A DNA stretch of 43,728 nt from Gelidibacter sp. Lineage in GTDB: Bacteria > Bacteroidota > Bacteroidia > Flavobacteriales > Flavobacteriaceae. Each line of letters begins with the position of its first letter. Position 1 is the first letter of the stretch. Below the pieces are notes generated by a model. That model was not told where the DNA came from. It saw only the letters and a program-made list of their open reading frames with translations, and did no database searches. Below, piece after piece: positions 8,482-15,010 of the stretch. A program made the position numbers and the translations under genes. The stretch lies in NCBI GenBank assembly GCA_010906935.1, contig JAAFHC010000005.1, forward strand, positions 1-43,728, read 5' to 3'.

Positions 8482-8925
8482 ATGTTCAGCAAAGAGGAAG
8501 CGGCACAGTTGAGAACAGCATTTTGGACAAGTTTTGGAAAATCTTTTCCGAGAAAATGGGTATTGTACAATACACAAATTAAGGATTTCAGCTTTAAGTT
8601 TGTAGCCGACCAAAAACAGGCTTTGGTTTGTTTGGATATTGAATCGTTCGATAAGAACAAAAATCAGTTGCTTTTTGATCAAATTTTGGAATTAAAAAAC
8701 ATTCTTATAGAAGATTATTTACCAGATGTTATTTTTGATGAAATTTACATATTAAATAATGGTAAAATTATTCATAGAGTCTATGTAAAATATAAAGGTG
8801 AATTTAATATTCATAATAAAAATACTTGGCAAAATACCTTTATTTTTTTCAAGGAAGCCATGCATCAATTTGAGCTGTTTTATGAAGATTACGAAGATTA
8901 TATAAAACAGGCTATTTATAATTGA
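8482..8925 (+). CDS. DUF4268 domain protein
   Basis: This 147-residue protein matches the small flavobacterial DUF4268 proteins: FSKEEAAQLRTAFWTSFGKS at the N terminus, a central DFSFKFVADQKQALVCLDIE strand pair and a C-terminal helix rich in aromatic and acidic residues (FEAMHQFELFYEDYEDYIKQ-like). It has no signal peptide or membrane segment. The function of the domain is unknown; longer homologues are linked to restriction-like nucleases. It sits between two octamer arrays with the same unit, so the gene is framed by repeats on both sides. Most of the sequence before mnmE is repeat. Confidence 0.75.
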   Translation: MFSKEEAAQLRTAFWTSFGKSFPRKWVLYNTQIKDFSFKFVADQKQALVCLDIESFDKNKNQLLFDQILELKNILIEDYLPDVIFDEIYILNNGKIIHRVYVKYKGEFNIHNKNTWQNTFIFFKEAMHQFELFYEDYEDYIKQAIYN

Positions 8926-8947
8926 TAATTTACAATGAATAATTAAC

Positions 8948-9043
8948 AATTACACGATTAAACAATTAAAGGATTAAAAGGTTAAAGGGTTAAACGGTTA
9001 AACAATTACACAATTAAACGGTTATTTGGTTAAACAATTAAAC
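8948..9043. repeat. Octamer tandem array, twelve units
   Basis: Twelve contiguous 8-bp units share the NNTTAAAC form seen before the DUF4268 gene, with variants AATTACAC (twice), TTAAAG, TTAAAA and TTATTT endings. They are followed by ATAACAGTTCACAG-type direct repeats at 9044-9076. No coding potential is visible here. Confidence 0.88.
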
Positions 9044-9076
9044 ATAACAGTTCACAGATAACAGTTCACAGTTCAC

Positions 9077-9108
9077 AATTAAACGATTAAACAGTTAAAC
9101 AAATAAAC
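9077..9108. repeat. Octamer tandem array, four units
   Basis: Four more units (AATTAAAC, GATTAAAC, AGTTAAAC, AAATAAAC) run directly into the candidate mnmE -7 element TATTTTTG at 9111-9118. The array therefore occupies the place where the -33 region of the mnmE promoter should be. Confidence 0.8.
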
Positions 9109-9121
9109 TGTATTTTTGCCT

Positions 9122-10540
9122 ATGATGAACAATTCCATTATAAACGACACCATTATTGCTTTGGCCACCTCATCGGGTGTTGGTGCCATTGCGGTTATTC
9201 GTTTATCGGGTGAAGACTCGATTGAAATTGTGAACCAGTTTTTTACTTCCAAATTTGGAAAAAAAGATTTAAACAAGGTTAAATCGCATAGCATTCATTT
9301 GGGAAATATTTTGGACGGGAATCGCGTGATTGATGAAGTTTTGATTTCCGTATTTAAAAATCCGCATTCCTATACCGGCGAAAATGTGGTGGAAATCAGC
9401 TGCCACGGCTCGGTTTATATTCAGCAGGAAATTATACAATTATTCCTTAGAAATGGTGTTCGAAATGCCAATGCGGGCGAATTTACCTTGCGAGCTTTTT
9501 TAAACGGCAAAATGGACCTAACCCAGGCCGAAGCGGTTGCCGATTTAATTTCCTCAAATTCTGCAGCTTCACATCAGGTTGCACTTCAACAAATGCGCGG
9601 CGGATTTAGCAATGAAATTAAAAATTTGCGTGAACAACTGTTGAATTTCGCCAGTTTAATAGAATTGGAACTCGATTTTGCCGAAGAAGATGTTGAATTT
9701 GCCGACAGGGCTGAATTTAACCGACTGGTTGAAAAAATAAGTTCGGTTTTAAAACGGCTGATTGATTCCTTTGCTTTGGGAAATGTGTTGAAAAACGGGA
9801 TTCCCGTTGCCATTGTTGGCGAACCCAATGTTGGAAAATCGACTTTGTTAAATGCCCTGTTAAATGAGGAAAAAGCCATCGTGAGCCACATTGCAGGAAC
9901 CACAAGAGATGCCATAGAAGATGAAATTGCCATTGACGGTGTTGCTTATCGGTTTGTAGATACCGCAGGAATAAGAACTACAGAAGATGTTGTTGAAAGT
10001 TTGGGAATTCAAAAAACATTCGAAAAAATTGAACAAGCACAACTGGTTATTTACGTTTTCGATCTGGAAAAAATTAAAACCAATCAACTTTCACTTCCAG
10101 GAATTTTGGATGAAATTAAAAAGATCAAAGACAACTATCCGAAAAAGCAACTTTTAATTATTGCGAATAAAGTGGATGTTGCCGATGCCGAACTTATTGG
10201 CAAAACTAATGAAGCTTTTCAAAACGTAGCGCTGTTGTTTTTATCGGCAAAAGAAAAAATTGGGATTCATGAGTTAACCTCCACCCTAACCCATTTGGCC
10301 AATAAAGGAGCGTTAAGCAACAACGAAACCATTGTGAGCAATTCGCGTCATTTCGAGGCTTTAAACAACGCTCTTAACGCTATTAAAGAAGTGCAAAAAG
10401 GTATTGATAACCATATCAGTTCCGATTTGTTCGCCATTGACATTCGTAGGGCACTTTTCCATTTGGGTGAAATTACAGGGGAAGTTACTACGGAAGATTT
10501 GTTGGGGAACATTTTTGCTAATTTCTGTATCGGAAAGTAA
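9122..10540 (+). CDS. mnmE: tRNA modification GTPase MnmE
   Basis: MnmE works with MnmG to install the cmnm5 group on wobble U34 of several tRNAs. From the ATG at 9122 it has 472 residues; a TTG six bases upstream is in frame but lies inside the TATTTTTG promoter-like box and is less likely. The N-terminal tetrahydrofolate-binding domain starts with DTIIALATSSGVGAIAVIRL. The inserted G domain shows GEPNVGKS (233-240), GTTRD, DTAG and NKVD, and the C-terminal helical domain ends with the catalytic FCIGK motif (C469). The gene is intact up to its stop although the genomic island begins immediately after it. Expected length and all motifs are present. Confidence 0.96.
   Translation: MMNNSIINDTIIALATSSGVGAIAVIRLSGEDSIEIVNQFFTSKFGKKDLNKVKSHSIHLGNILDGNRVIDEVLISVFKNPHSYTGENVVEISCHGSVYIQQEIIQLFLRNGVRNANAGEFTLRAFLNGKMDLTQAEAVADLISSNSAASHQVALQQMRGGFSNEIKNLREQLLNFASLIELELDFAEEDVEFADRAEFNRLVEKISSVLKRLIDSFALGNVLKNGIPVAIVGEPNVGKSTLLNALLNEEKAIVSHIAGTTRDAIEDEIAIDGVAYRFVDTAGIRTTEDVVESLGIQKTFEKIEQAQLVIYVFDLEKIKTNQLSLPGILDEIKKIKDNYPKKQLLIIANKVDVADAELIGKTNEAFQNVALLFLSAKEKIGIHELTSTLTHLANKGALSNNETIVSNSRHFEALNNALNAIKEVQKGIDNHISSDLFAIDIRRALFHLGEITGEVTTEDLLGNIFANFCIGK
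10523..10540 (+). other. Candidate attachment site (mnmE 3' end)
   Basis: TTCTGTATCGGAAAGTAA are the last 18 bases of mnmE, encoding FCIGK and the stop. As I recall, the SGI1 attachment site is an 18-bp repeat at the same place in mnmE (trmE/thdF). A tyrosine recombinase gene starts about 630 bp downstream and the gene content changes from core to accessory here. I did not find a second copy in the window, so the other junction is probably beyond its right edge. Confidence 0.5.
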
Positions 10541-10598
10541 ACCACCTATTCTTATTTAGTAATTCTTTGTTATTCAGATATTTATATACTCTTATTTA

Positions 10599-10629
10599 TT
10601 TGTTTTCTACCTTTTATTATGTATATTTG
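10599..10629 (+). promoter_or_regulatory. Bacteroidota-type promoter for the integrase region
   Basis: A TTTG -33 box (10599-10602), a 19-bp spacer and TATATTTG (10622-10629) match the Bacteroidota primary sigma consensus TTTG-N19-21-TAnnTTTG. It is the best full promoter in the window. Transcription would begin near 10635 and run into the HTH and integrase genes with a leader of about 110 nt. Confidence 0.6.
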
Positions 10630-10700
10630 TTGTCTATACGTTGCCAAAAGGTGAAATTTGTTGCCCAATTTTGACAAAAAAATATATTGGGGAAATAATG

Positions 10701-10746
10701 CACCATAGCGAACCATAGCGCACCATACTTAAACAAATAGCACCAT
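10701..10746. repeat. Decamer direct repeats before the HTH gene
   Basis: CACCATAGCG (10701-10710), AACCATAGCG (10711-10720) and CACCATACTT (10721-10730) are contiguous, and CACCAT recurs at 10741-10746. With two GTTGCC copies at about 10640 and 10660 they are possible recombinase arm sites or repressor operators. They lie inside the transcript predicted from the promoter at 10599. Confidence 0.55.
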
Positions 10747-10747
10747 T

Positions 10748-11119
10748 ATGAGTAGTAATATGCAAATTCCTAAAACCTGTCAATACTGCGGTAAAGCTTA
10801 TATAGCAAGGACTACAGTAACAAAGTACTGTACTGCCGATTGCTCTAAAAAGGCATACAAAGCACATAAACGTCAAGAGAAAGTTCAATCAACAATTGAG
10901 CAAGAGATTAAAGGCGATAAAGCCCTGCAGCCGACTAATTCTATTAATCCAAACTCCATAGCCCTAAAGGACTATTTAAGCGTAAATGAAGCCTCTAAAT
11001 TAATTGGAGTAAGTAGATGGACCATTCAGCGAATGATTAAAAAAGGTCAGTTAAATGCAGTGCCATTTGGCAACAAGCATATTGTTAAACGCTCACAAAT
11101 TGAAAGCCTGTTTATTTAA
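10748..11119 (+). CDS. Zinc-ribbon plus helix-turn-helix protein
   Basis: This 123-residue protein has an N-terminal CQYC...YCTADC zinc-binding knuckle (C11, C14, C28, C32), a low-complexity linker, and a C-terminal excisionase-type HTH: YLSVNEASKLIGVSRWTIQR followed by a basic turn and a VKRSQIESLFI wing. Proteins of this kind commonly precede integrases in Bacteroidota elements and are thought to regulate excision or integrase expression. It follows the decamer repeats by one base, so it may bind them. Its 3' end is about 50 bases from the integrase start, consistent with a shared transcript. The exact role is inferred from context. Confidence 0.7.
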   Translation: MSSNMQIPKTCQYCGKAYIARTTVTKYCTADCSKKAYKAHKRQEKVQSTIEQEIKGDKALQPTNSINPNSIALKDYLSVNEASKLIGVSRWTIQRMIKKGQLNAVPFGNKHIVKRSQIESLFI

Positions 11120-11171
11120 AAAAAATATCGAATAAAAAACTATAAATTGCTAATCCTTAAAATTGCTAAAA

Positions 11172-12266
11172 ATGAAAGTAACGCTTAGACAAAGATTAAA
11201 AAATAATAAAATTAATCTATACCTCGACTACTATAACAGTGGAAAACGTAAAATAGAATATTTAAAATTATCGCTCCACCCAGATCCAAAAACAAAGGAA
11301 GAAAGAACTTTTAATAAAAAAACAATCACCCTTGCCGAAACTATTTGCTCTCAACGACAAATTGAAATTCAAAATGGCAACTTTGGTTTTCCGGATTTAG
11401 AAAAATTAAAAGGAAATTTTCTAACATACGTTGCTGCCTTAGCTGAAAAGAAAAATTCAAGTATGGGTAATTTTGGCAATTGGAATAGTATGCTGAAACA
11501 TCTAAAAATATTTTGCCCAAAGGATATAAGCTTTCAGGAAATTGACAGACAGTTTGTAGAAAATTTTAAAAACTATCTTGATAAGGGAGCAAAAACAAAA
11601 GGAGAAAGCACATTGTCTCAAAATTCCAAAAACTCCTATTTTGGTAAATTTAAAGCAACACTTAAACAAGCGGTAAAAGATGGCATTTTAAAAGTGAATC
11701 CTTCTGAAGGTGTTCCACATTTTAAGCCCGGAGAACCTCAACGAGAATTTTTAACATTAGATGAATTACAATCTGTGGTAAATGTTGAATGTGAAATTCC
11801 ATTGCTAAAAAAAGCCTTTATATTTTCTGCTCTTACCGGATTGCGTTGGTCTGATGTTGAAAAATTAGTCTGGTCAGAAGTGCAGCATTCCAAAGAAATG
11901 GGTTACTACATTCGTTTTAGGCAAAAGAAAACTAAAGGAGTAGAAACATTACCTATTTCAGAACAAGCGTTCAGCCTATTGGGTGAACAAGGCGAGCAAG
12001 CGAATAAAATATTCAAGGGACTTCATTACAGTGCCTGGTCTAACTTAAAATTACAGCAATGGATTATGAAAGCAGGTATTTCAAAATCAATTAGTTTTCA
12101 TTGCGCTCGTCATACTTACGCAACATTACAACTTACTATGGGCACAGATATTTATACAGTTTCAAAGCTATTGGGTCATAAAGAATTAAAAACTACTCAA
12201 ATTTATGCCAAAGTAATCGACGATAAAAAAAGAGATGCTGCTAACCGTATTAAATTAAATTTCTAA
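11172..12266 (+). CDS. Tyrosine recombinase (integrase)
   Basis: This site-specific recombinase of 364 residues probably integrates and excises the island. The SAM-like core-binding domain covers roughly residues 80-180. The catalytic domain has R225 (TGLRWSDV), a lysine in the QKKTKG beta-hairpin, H310-x-x-R313 (FHCARHTY), H336 (LLGHKELKTT) and the nucleophile Y345 (QIYAKV), so it is complete. A TTG codon three codons upstream is in frame but ATG at 11172 is preferred. The stop overlaps the next ATG by one base (TAATG), so the following gene is translationally coupled. Its position directly after mnmE suggests that the mnmE 3' end is its target. Confidence 0.92.
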   Translation: MKVTLRQRLKNNKINLYLDYYNSGKRKIEYLKLSLHPDPKTKEERTFNKKTITLAETICSQRQIEIQNGNFGFPDLEKLKGNFLTYVAALAEKKNSSMGNFGNWNSMLKHLKIFCPKDISFQEIDRQFVENFKNYLDKGAKTKGESTLSQNSKNSYFGKFKATLKQAVKDGILKVNPSEGVPHFKPGEPQREFLTLDELQSVVNVECEIPLLKKAFIFSALTGLRWSDVEKLVWSEVQHSKEMGYYIRFRQKKTKGVETLPISEQAFSLLGEQGEQANKIFKGLHYSAWSNLKLQQWIMKAGISKSISFHCARHTYATLQLTMGTDIYTVSKLLGHKELKTTQIYAKVIDDKKRDAANRIKLNF

Positions 12267-13240
12267 TGGCTACAGACTTATTTTCGCAGTTAATTTCTAT
12301 AGTTTACGGGATACATAAGGACCTTAAAACCAATAACCAGTATCAACAAGAAATTCAAAACTTATCTTATAACATTAAATATGAGAAAAACCCAATATAT
12401 AAAGTAGACTTCAAATATCCTGTTGCAATTAAAGAAAAATACTATTTCAAATTAATTGAAAAAGAAAGTCAGATAATTTACAATGAAATGATTTGTGAAT
12501 TTCATCCACAAGCAACACTTCCAGAGTTGCAATTTACCTATTCAATTTTCTATAATCGGATAGAACAATACCTTTTACAAATAAATAACTATTTGTCAGA
12601 TAGAGAGCTAAACAGTACTGATTCAAAGATTATAAATTTCTTAAGAGTAAATGCCATTTTCCTTTTTATGGAACTTCAAGATAAATTTATAAAATACGCT
12701 TCAAAAGATTATGTTTCTCTTGAAGAAGTTTACGAACATTATTTTGGAATAAATAGTTCGGAAATTTCTGAATTAATCCCTTCTGAATTATTTGATAATA
12801 TTGATTTTACAATATCGCCTGAAACAAAAGAAAAAGATAAAATTTTTAAAGCAATTTTAGGTGAATTAGAATTTAGAGCTACAAAAAAGAATGTTTTATT
12901 ATATGATGCAATTATTCTAAAAAAAGAAAGATTTGCGGAAGCCGAAGAATTACTTTTTGAAGAAGAAATAATAAATGAGGATTATAATTTCATCTCAAAT
13001 CGAAAAAGAAATAATAAATCTCAAATGGCAGCTTTTTACCATACAATAATTGAAAAAGGATATTTTAATGATAAGGTTTTTGAACCCTATAAAAAAATAG
13101 ACCATAAAGAATATGTAAGGTTTTTAAACCACAGATATGATATTAACACTTCAAAAGTGTTTAATAACTTCAAAAATAATGCTGAAAAATTAAATGAAAT
13201 AACCCTATTAAATACTTGGTTTAAAAACATACGTAAATAA
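12266..13240 (+). CDS. Unknown protein coupled to the integrase
   Basis: I do not recognise this 324-residue protein. It is mostly helical, rich in lysine, glutamate and asparagine, without signal peptide or membrane segment. The C-terminal part (about 250-320: AFYHTIIEKGYF, then RFLNHRYDINTSKVFNNFKN) resembles a module seen at the end of RteC-like and other Bacteroidota element-encoded proteins, but not closely enough to assign. Its ATG overlaps the integrase stop by one base, so the two are translated together and it may act in recombination or its control. Confidence 0.6.
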   Translation: MATDLFSQLISIVYGIHKDLKTNNQYQQEIQNLSYNIKYEKNPIYKVDFKYPVAIKEKYYFKLIEKESQIIYNEMICEFHPQATLPELQFTYSIFYNRIEQYLLQINNYLSDRELNSTDSKIINFLRVNAIFLFMELQDKFIKYASKDYVSLEEVYEHYFGINSSEISELIPSELFDNIDFTISPETKEKDKIFKAILGELEFRATKKNVLLYDAIILKKERFAEAEELLFEEEIINEDYNFISNRKRNNKSQMAAFYHTIIEKGYFNDKVFEPYKKIDHKEYVRFLNHRYDINTSKVFNNFKNNAEKLNEITLLNTWFKNIRK

Positions 13241-13244
13241 TTTC

Positions 13245-13265
13245 GGAAATAACTCAATTATTTCC
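13245..13265 (+). terminator. Weak hairpin after the integrase pair
   Basis: GGAAATAA and TTATTTCC pair around the loop CTCAA, four bases after the stop of the previous gene. There is no T-tract after it, so it may stabilise the mRNA end rather than terminate. The rest of 13266-13390 shows no gene or clear signal. Confidence 0.35.
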
Positions 13266-13390
13266 AACCTTTAATTCCAATTTACTTTATAATAATCTAA
13301 TATACATAAAGTTACAACTAAATCTATTTCCATTTTTTAGCTTCCATACAATCTTGCCGCATATTTGCTACGTCTTTGATCATCAAGGAT

Positions 13391-13408
13391 AACGTTTGGC
13401 CAAACGTT
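13391..13408. promoter_or_regulatory. 18-bp perfect palindrome, candidate operator
   Basis: AACGTTTGG followed by CCAAACGTT is an uninterrupted perfect palindrome ending 25 bases before the ATG of the first Xis-like HTH gene. Its symmetry and place fit a dimeric repressor operator controlling the replication/excision operon. No second copy was noticed elsewhere. Confidence 0.5.
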
Positions 13409-13433
13409 CATTTTTCATTTAATAAGAAAAAAG

Positions 13434-13736
13434 ATGGACGTAAACATCATCGAAAGATTAGACCGTATCGAAAAAATGCTGAAAACACAGCAAGCGATGC
13501 AAAAGCAAGTATTGAATTTCCACGAAACTTGCACGTATTTAGAATTATCTCAATCGCACTTGTACAAATTAACAAGTACGGGAGCCATTCCGCATTACAA
13601 ACCGAATGGTAAAAAACTCTATTTCCAACGAGAGGAATTAGACCAATGGTTGCTTCGCAACCGTAGTGACTCTCAATACGAAGTAGAACAACAGGCTGCC
13701 AATTATTTAATTTCTAAAGGAAGGGTAAAGTTATGA
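13434..13736 (+). CDS. Xis-like helix-turn-helix protein
   Basis: The 100-residue protein starts with a short coiled-coil helix (ERLDRIEKMLKTQQAM), followed by an excisionase/MerR-type HTH: NFHETCTYLELSQSHLYKLT, the turn STGAIPHYKPNGKKLYF and the wing REELDQWLL. Such proteins act as recombination directionality factors or transcription regulators in Bacteroidota elements. It starts the second operon of the island, with the palindrome at 13391-13408 just upstream, and overlaps the next gene by four bases (ATGA). Confidence 0.75.
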   Translation: MDVNIIERLDRIEKMLKTQQAMQKQVLNFHETCTYLELSQSHLYKLTSTGAIPHYKPNGKKLYFQREELDQWLLRNRSDSQYEVEQQAANYLISKGRVKL

Positions 13737-14029
13737 TAGAAATCGTAAACCTAATCCTGATCCTCTCCCAGGAGATTAAAGAGTTAAAAGTTTATATAGA
13801 ATTATATAAACAATCGAGAGCTGAAAAACTGAAAGATACTTGGTTAGACAATCAAGATGTAATGCAAACCTTACACATTAGTAAAAGAACATTACAAACC
13901 TTTAGAGACAATGGAACTTTGCCTTTCAGCAAAGTTGGTGGTACATTTTACTACAAAGTTTCTGATATAGAAGACGTATTGCAAAGTAATTATTACAACG
14001 AAAATTACAAACGCAATGCAACTAAGTAA
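13733..14029 (+). CDS. Second helix-turn-helix protein
   Basis: This is a 98-residue paralogue-like partner of the preceding gene: an N-terminal helix (LSQEIKELKVYIELYKQSR), then an Xis-type HTH, WLDNQDVMQTLHISKRTLQT, FRDNGTLPFSKVGGTFYY and the wing VSDIEDVL. It overlaps its neighbours by 4 bp upstream and 14 bp downstream, so translation of all three genes is probably coupled. Pairs of such small HTH proteins before a primase gene are a recurrent arrangement in Bacteroidota integrative elements. DNA binding is supported by sequence; the target is not known. Confidence 0.72.
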   Translation: MIEIVNLILILSQEIKELKVYIELYKQSRAEKLKDTWLDNQDVMQTLHISKRTLQTFRDNGTLPFSKVGGTFYYKVSDIEDVLQSNYYNENYKRNATK

Positions 14030-14924
14030 AGAAGCTATTCTTGACAAAACACATTGTGGTATAAATATTTATGCCTACGTGTTAAGACAGTTTTATCCTA
14101 ATACAACAGTCCTTACCCTTTCGGGTAGGGATTGCGGGATAACTCGAAATCCTTTTAATAAGGATAAGGAAACCTTATCTGTATCTATTGTAAATAGCTG
14201 CGCTATTCACTCCGATACTGAAATAATCACTTTTAAAGGTGATGTATTTGATTTTGCACAGCTTTATTTTAAAGCTGAAACAAACGAAGATTTATTCCAT
14301 AAAATAAATACCTCTATGAATCTAAATTTAGAAACAACTAAAGAAGATGATTTAAGTTGGATATATGAACCTGACAATACTTGGTATGCGCTATGCAGCT
14401 TTTACAAAGCTCCAGTTCGCAATGTATATCCCTGCAAAACACTCAAATTAAGCGAAATATTCGCATTAATTAAAAGTGATGCCTATAAAGATATTACCAA
14501 TAAATTGAGGGCAATTGAGGACCCTAAAGAAAAACGCATATACAAAGCCAACAACTTTGACTATGTTACTTTTTCAGGTGAATTTGAACGAAGAAATGAC
14601 AGTAATTTAATAAAGCATTCCTCTTTAATCACGATTGATTTTGACCATTTATCAAATGTAAATGAAGTAAAAAAACAATTATTGGAGGACGAATATTTTG
14701 AAACAGAGTTGTTATTTACATCGCCTTCTGGTGATGGTTTAAAATGGGTAATTAAAATTGACCTTTCACAAGCTACACATCAAGAATTTTTTAAAGCAGT
14801 AGCAAATTATTTAAAGCAATCATATAACCTGGAAGTTGACCAATCGGGAAAAGATATTTCAAGAGCTTGTTTCTTGACCTATGACCCTGACGCATTCCTT
14901 AATAAAAAACATAGCATCGTATGA
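14016..14924 (+). CDS. BT4734/VirE-N-type primase-like protein
   Basis: The 302-residue protein matches the BT4734-like (VirE N-terminal) family, related to the archaeo-eukaryotic primase fold. The core from about residue 180 shows LITIDFDHL (acidic catalytic-type motif), FTSPSGDGLKWVIKI, a helix HQEFFKAVANYLK and DQSGKDISRACFLTYDPDAFLN, a set typical of the family. Residues 1-110 are less conserved and contain ITRNPFNKDKETLSVSI, like the CHC2-type segment before such primases. It probably supports replication of the excised element together with the next gene, its usual partner. Overlap with the HTH gene is 14 bp. Primase activity is inferred. Confidence 0.75.
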   Translation: MQLSKEAILDKTHCGINIYAYVLRQFYPNTTVLTLSGRDCGITRNPFNKDKETLSVSIVNSCAIHSDTEIITFKGDVFDFAQLYFKAETNEDLFHKINTSMNLNLETTKEDDLSWIYEPDNTWYALCSFYKAPVRNVYPCKTLKLSEIFALIKSDAYKDITNKLRAIEDPKEKRIYKANNFDYVTFSGEFERRNDSNLIKHSSLITIDFDHLSNVNEVKKQLLEDEYFETELLFTSPSGDGLKWVIKIDLSQATHQEFFKAVANYLKQSYNLEVDQSGKDISRACFLTYDPDAFLNKKHSIV

Positions 14925-14930
14925 AAAAGA

Positions 14931-14980
14931 AACCCAAAACACACCAGATAGAACCCTTTACACTTTTGTGTTTTGGGTTC
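14931..14980 (+). promoter_or_regulatory. Two mutually exclusive hairpins between primase genes
   Basis: AACCCAAAACAC (14931-14942) pairs perfectly with GTGTTTTGGGTT (14968-14979). The loop holds GAACCC (14951-14956), which can instead pair with GGGTTC (14975-14980), with ACAC/GTGT closing a TTTT tip inside. The two structures compete for the same 3' strand, as in attenuator-type leaders. The spacer is 86 bp and holds no gene. Confidence 0.5.
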
Positions 14981-15010
14981 ACGAATACCTTAATTCAAAA
15001 TAGATAAGAA

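Noticed and set aside
5578-9108. CRISPR array in the repeat-filled spacers
   Set aside because: Units of 7, 8 or 14 bp are contiguous without unique spacers, and no cas genes are present.
9116-9121. TTG as start of mnmE
   Set aside because: The TTG is part of the TATTTTTG promoter-like box, and MnmE N termini begin near the ATG at 9122.
13376-13612. 78-codon plus-strand frame over the start of the first Xis-like gene
   Set aside because: It overlaps the HTH gene 13434-13736 in another frame and covers the palindrome; its peptide has no HTH or other domain.
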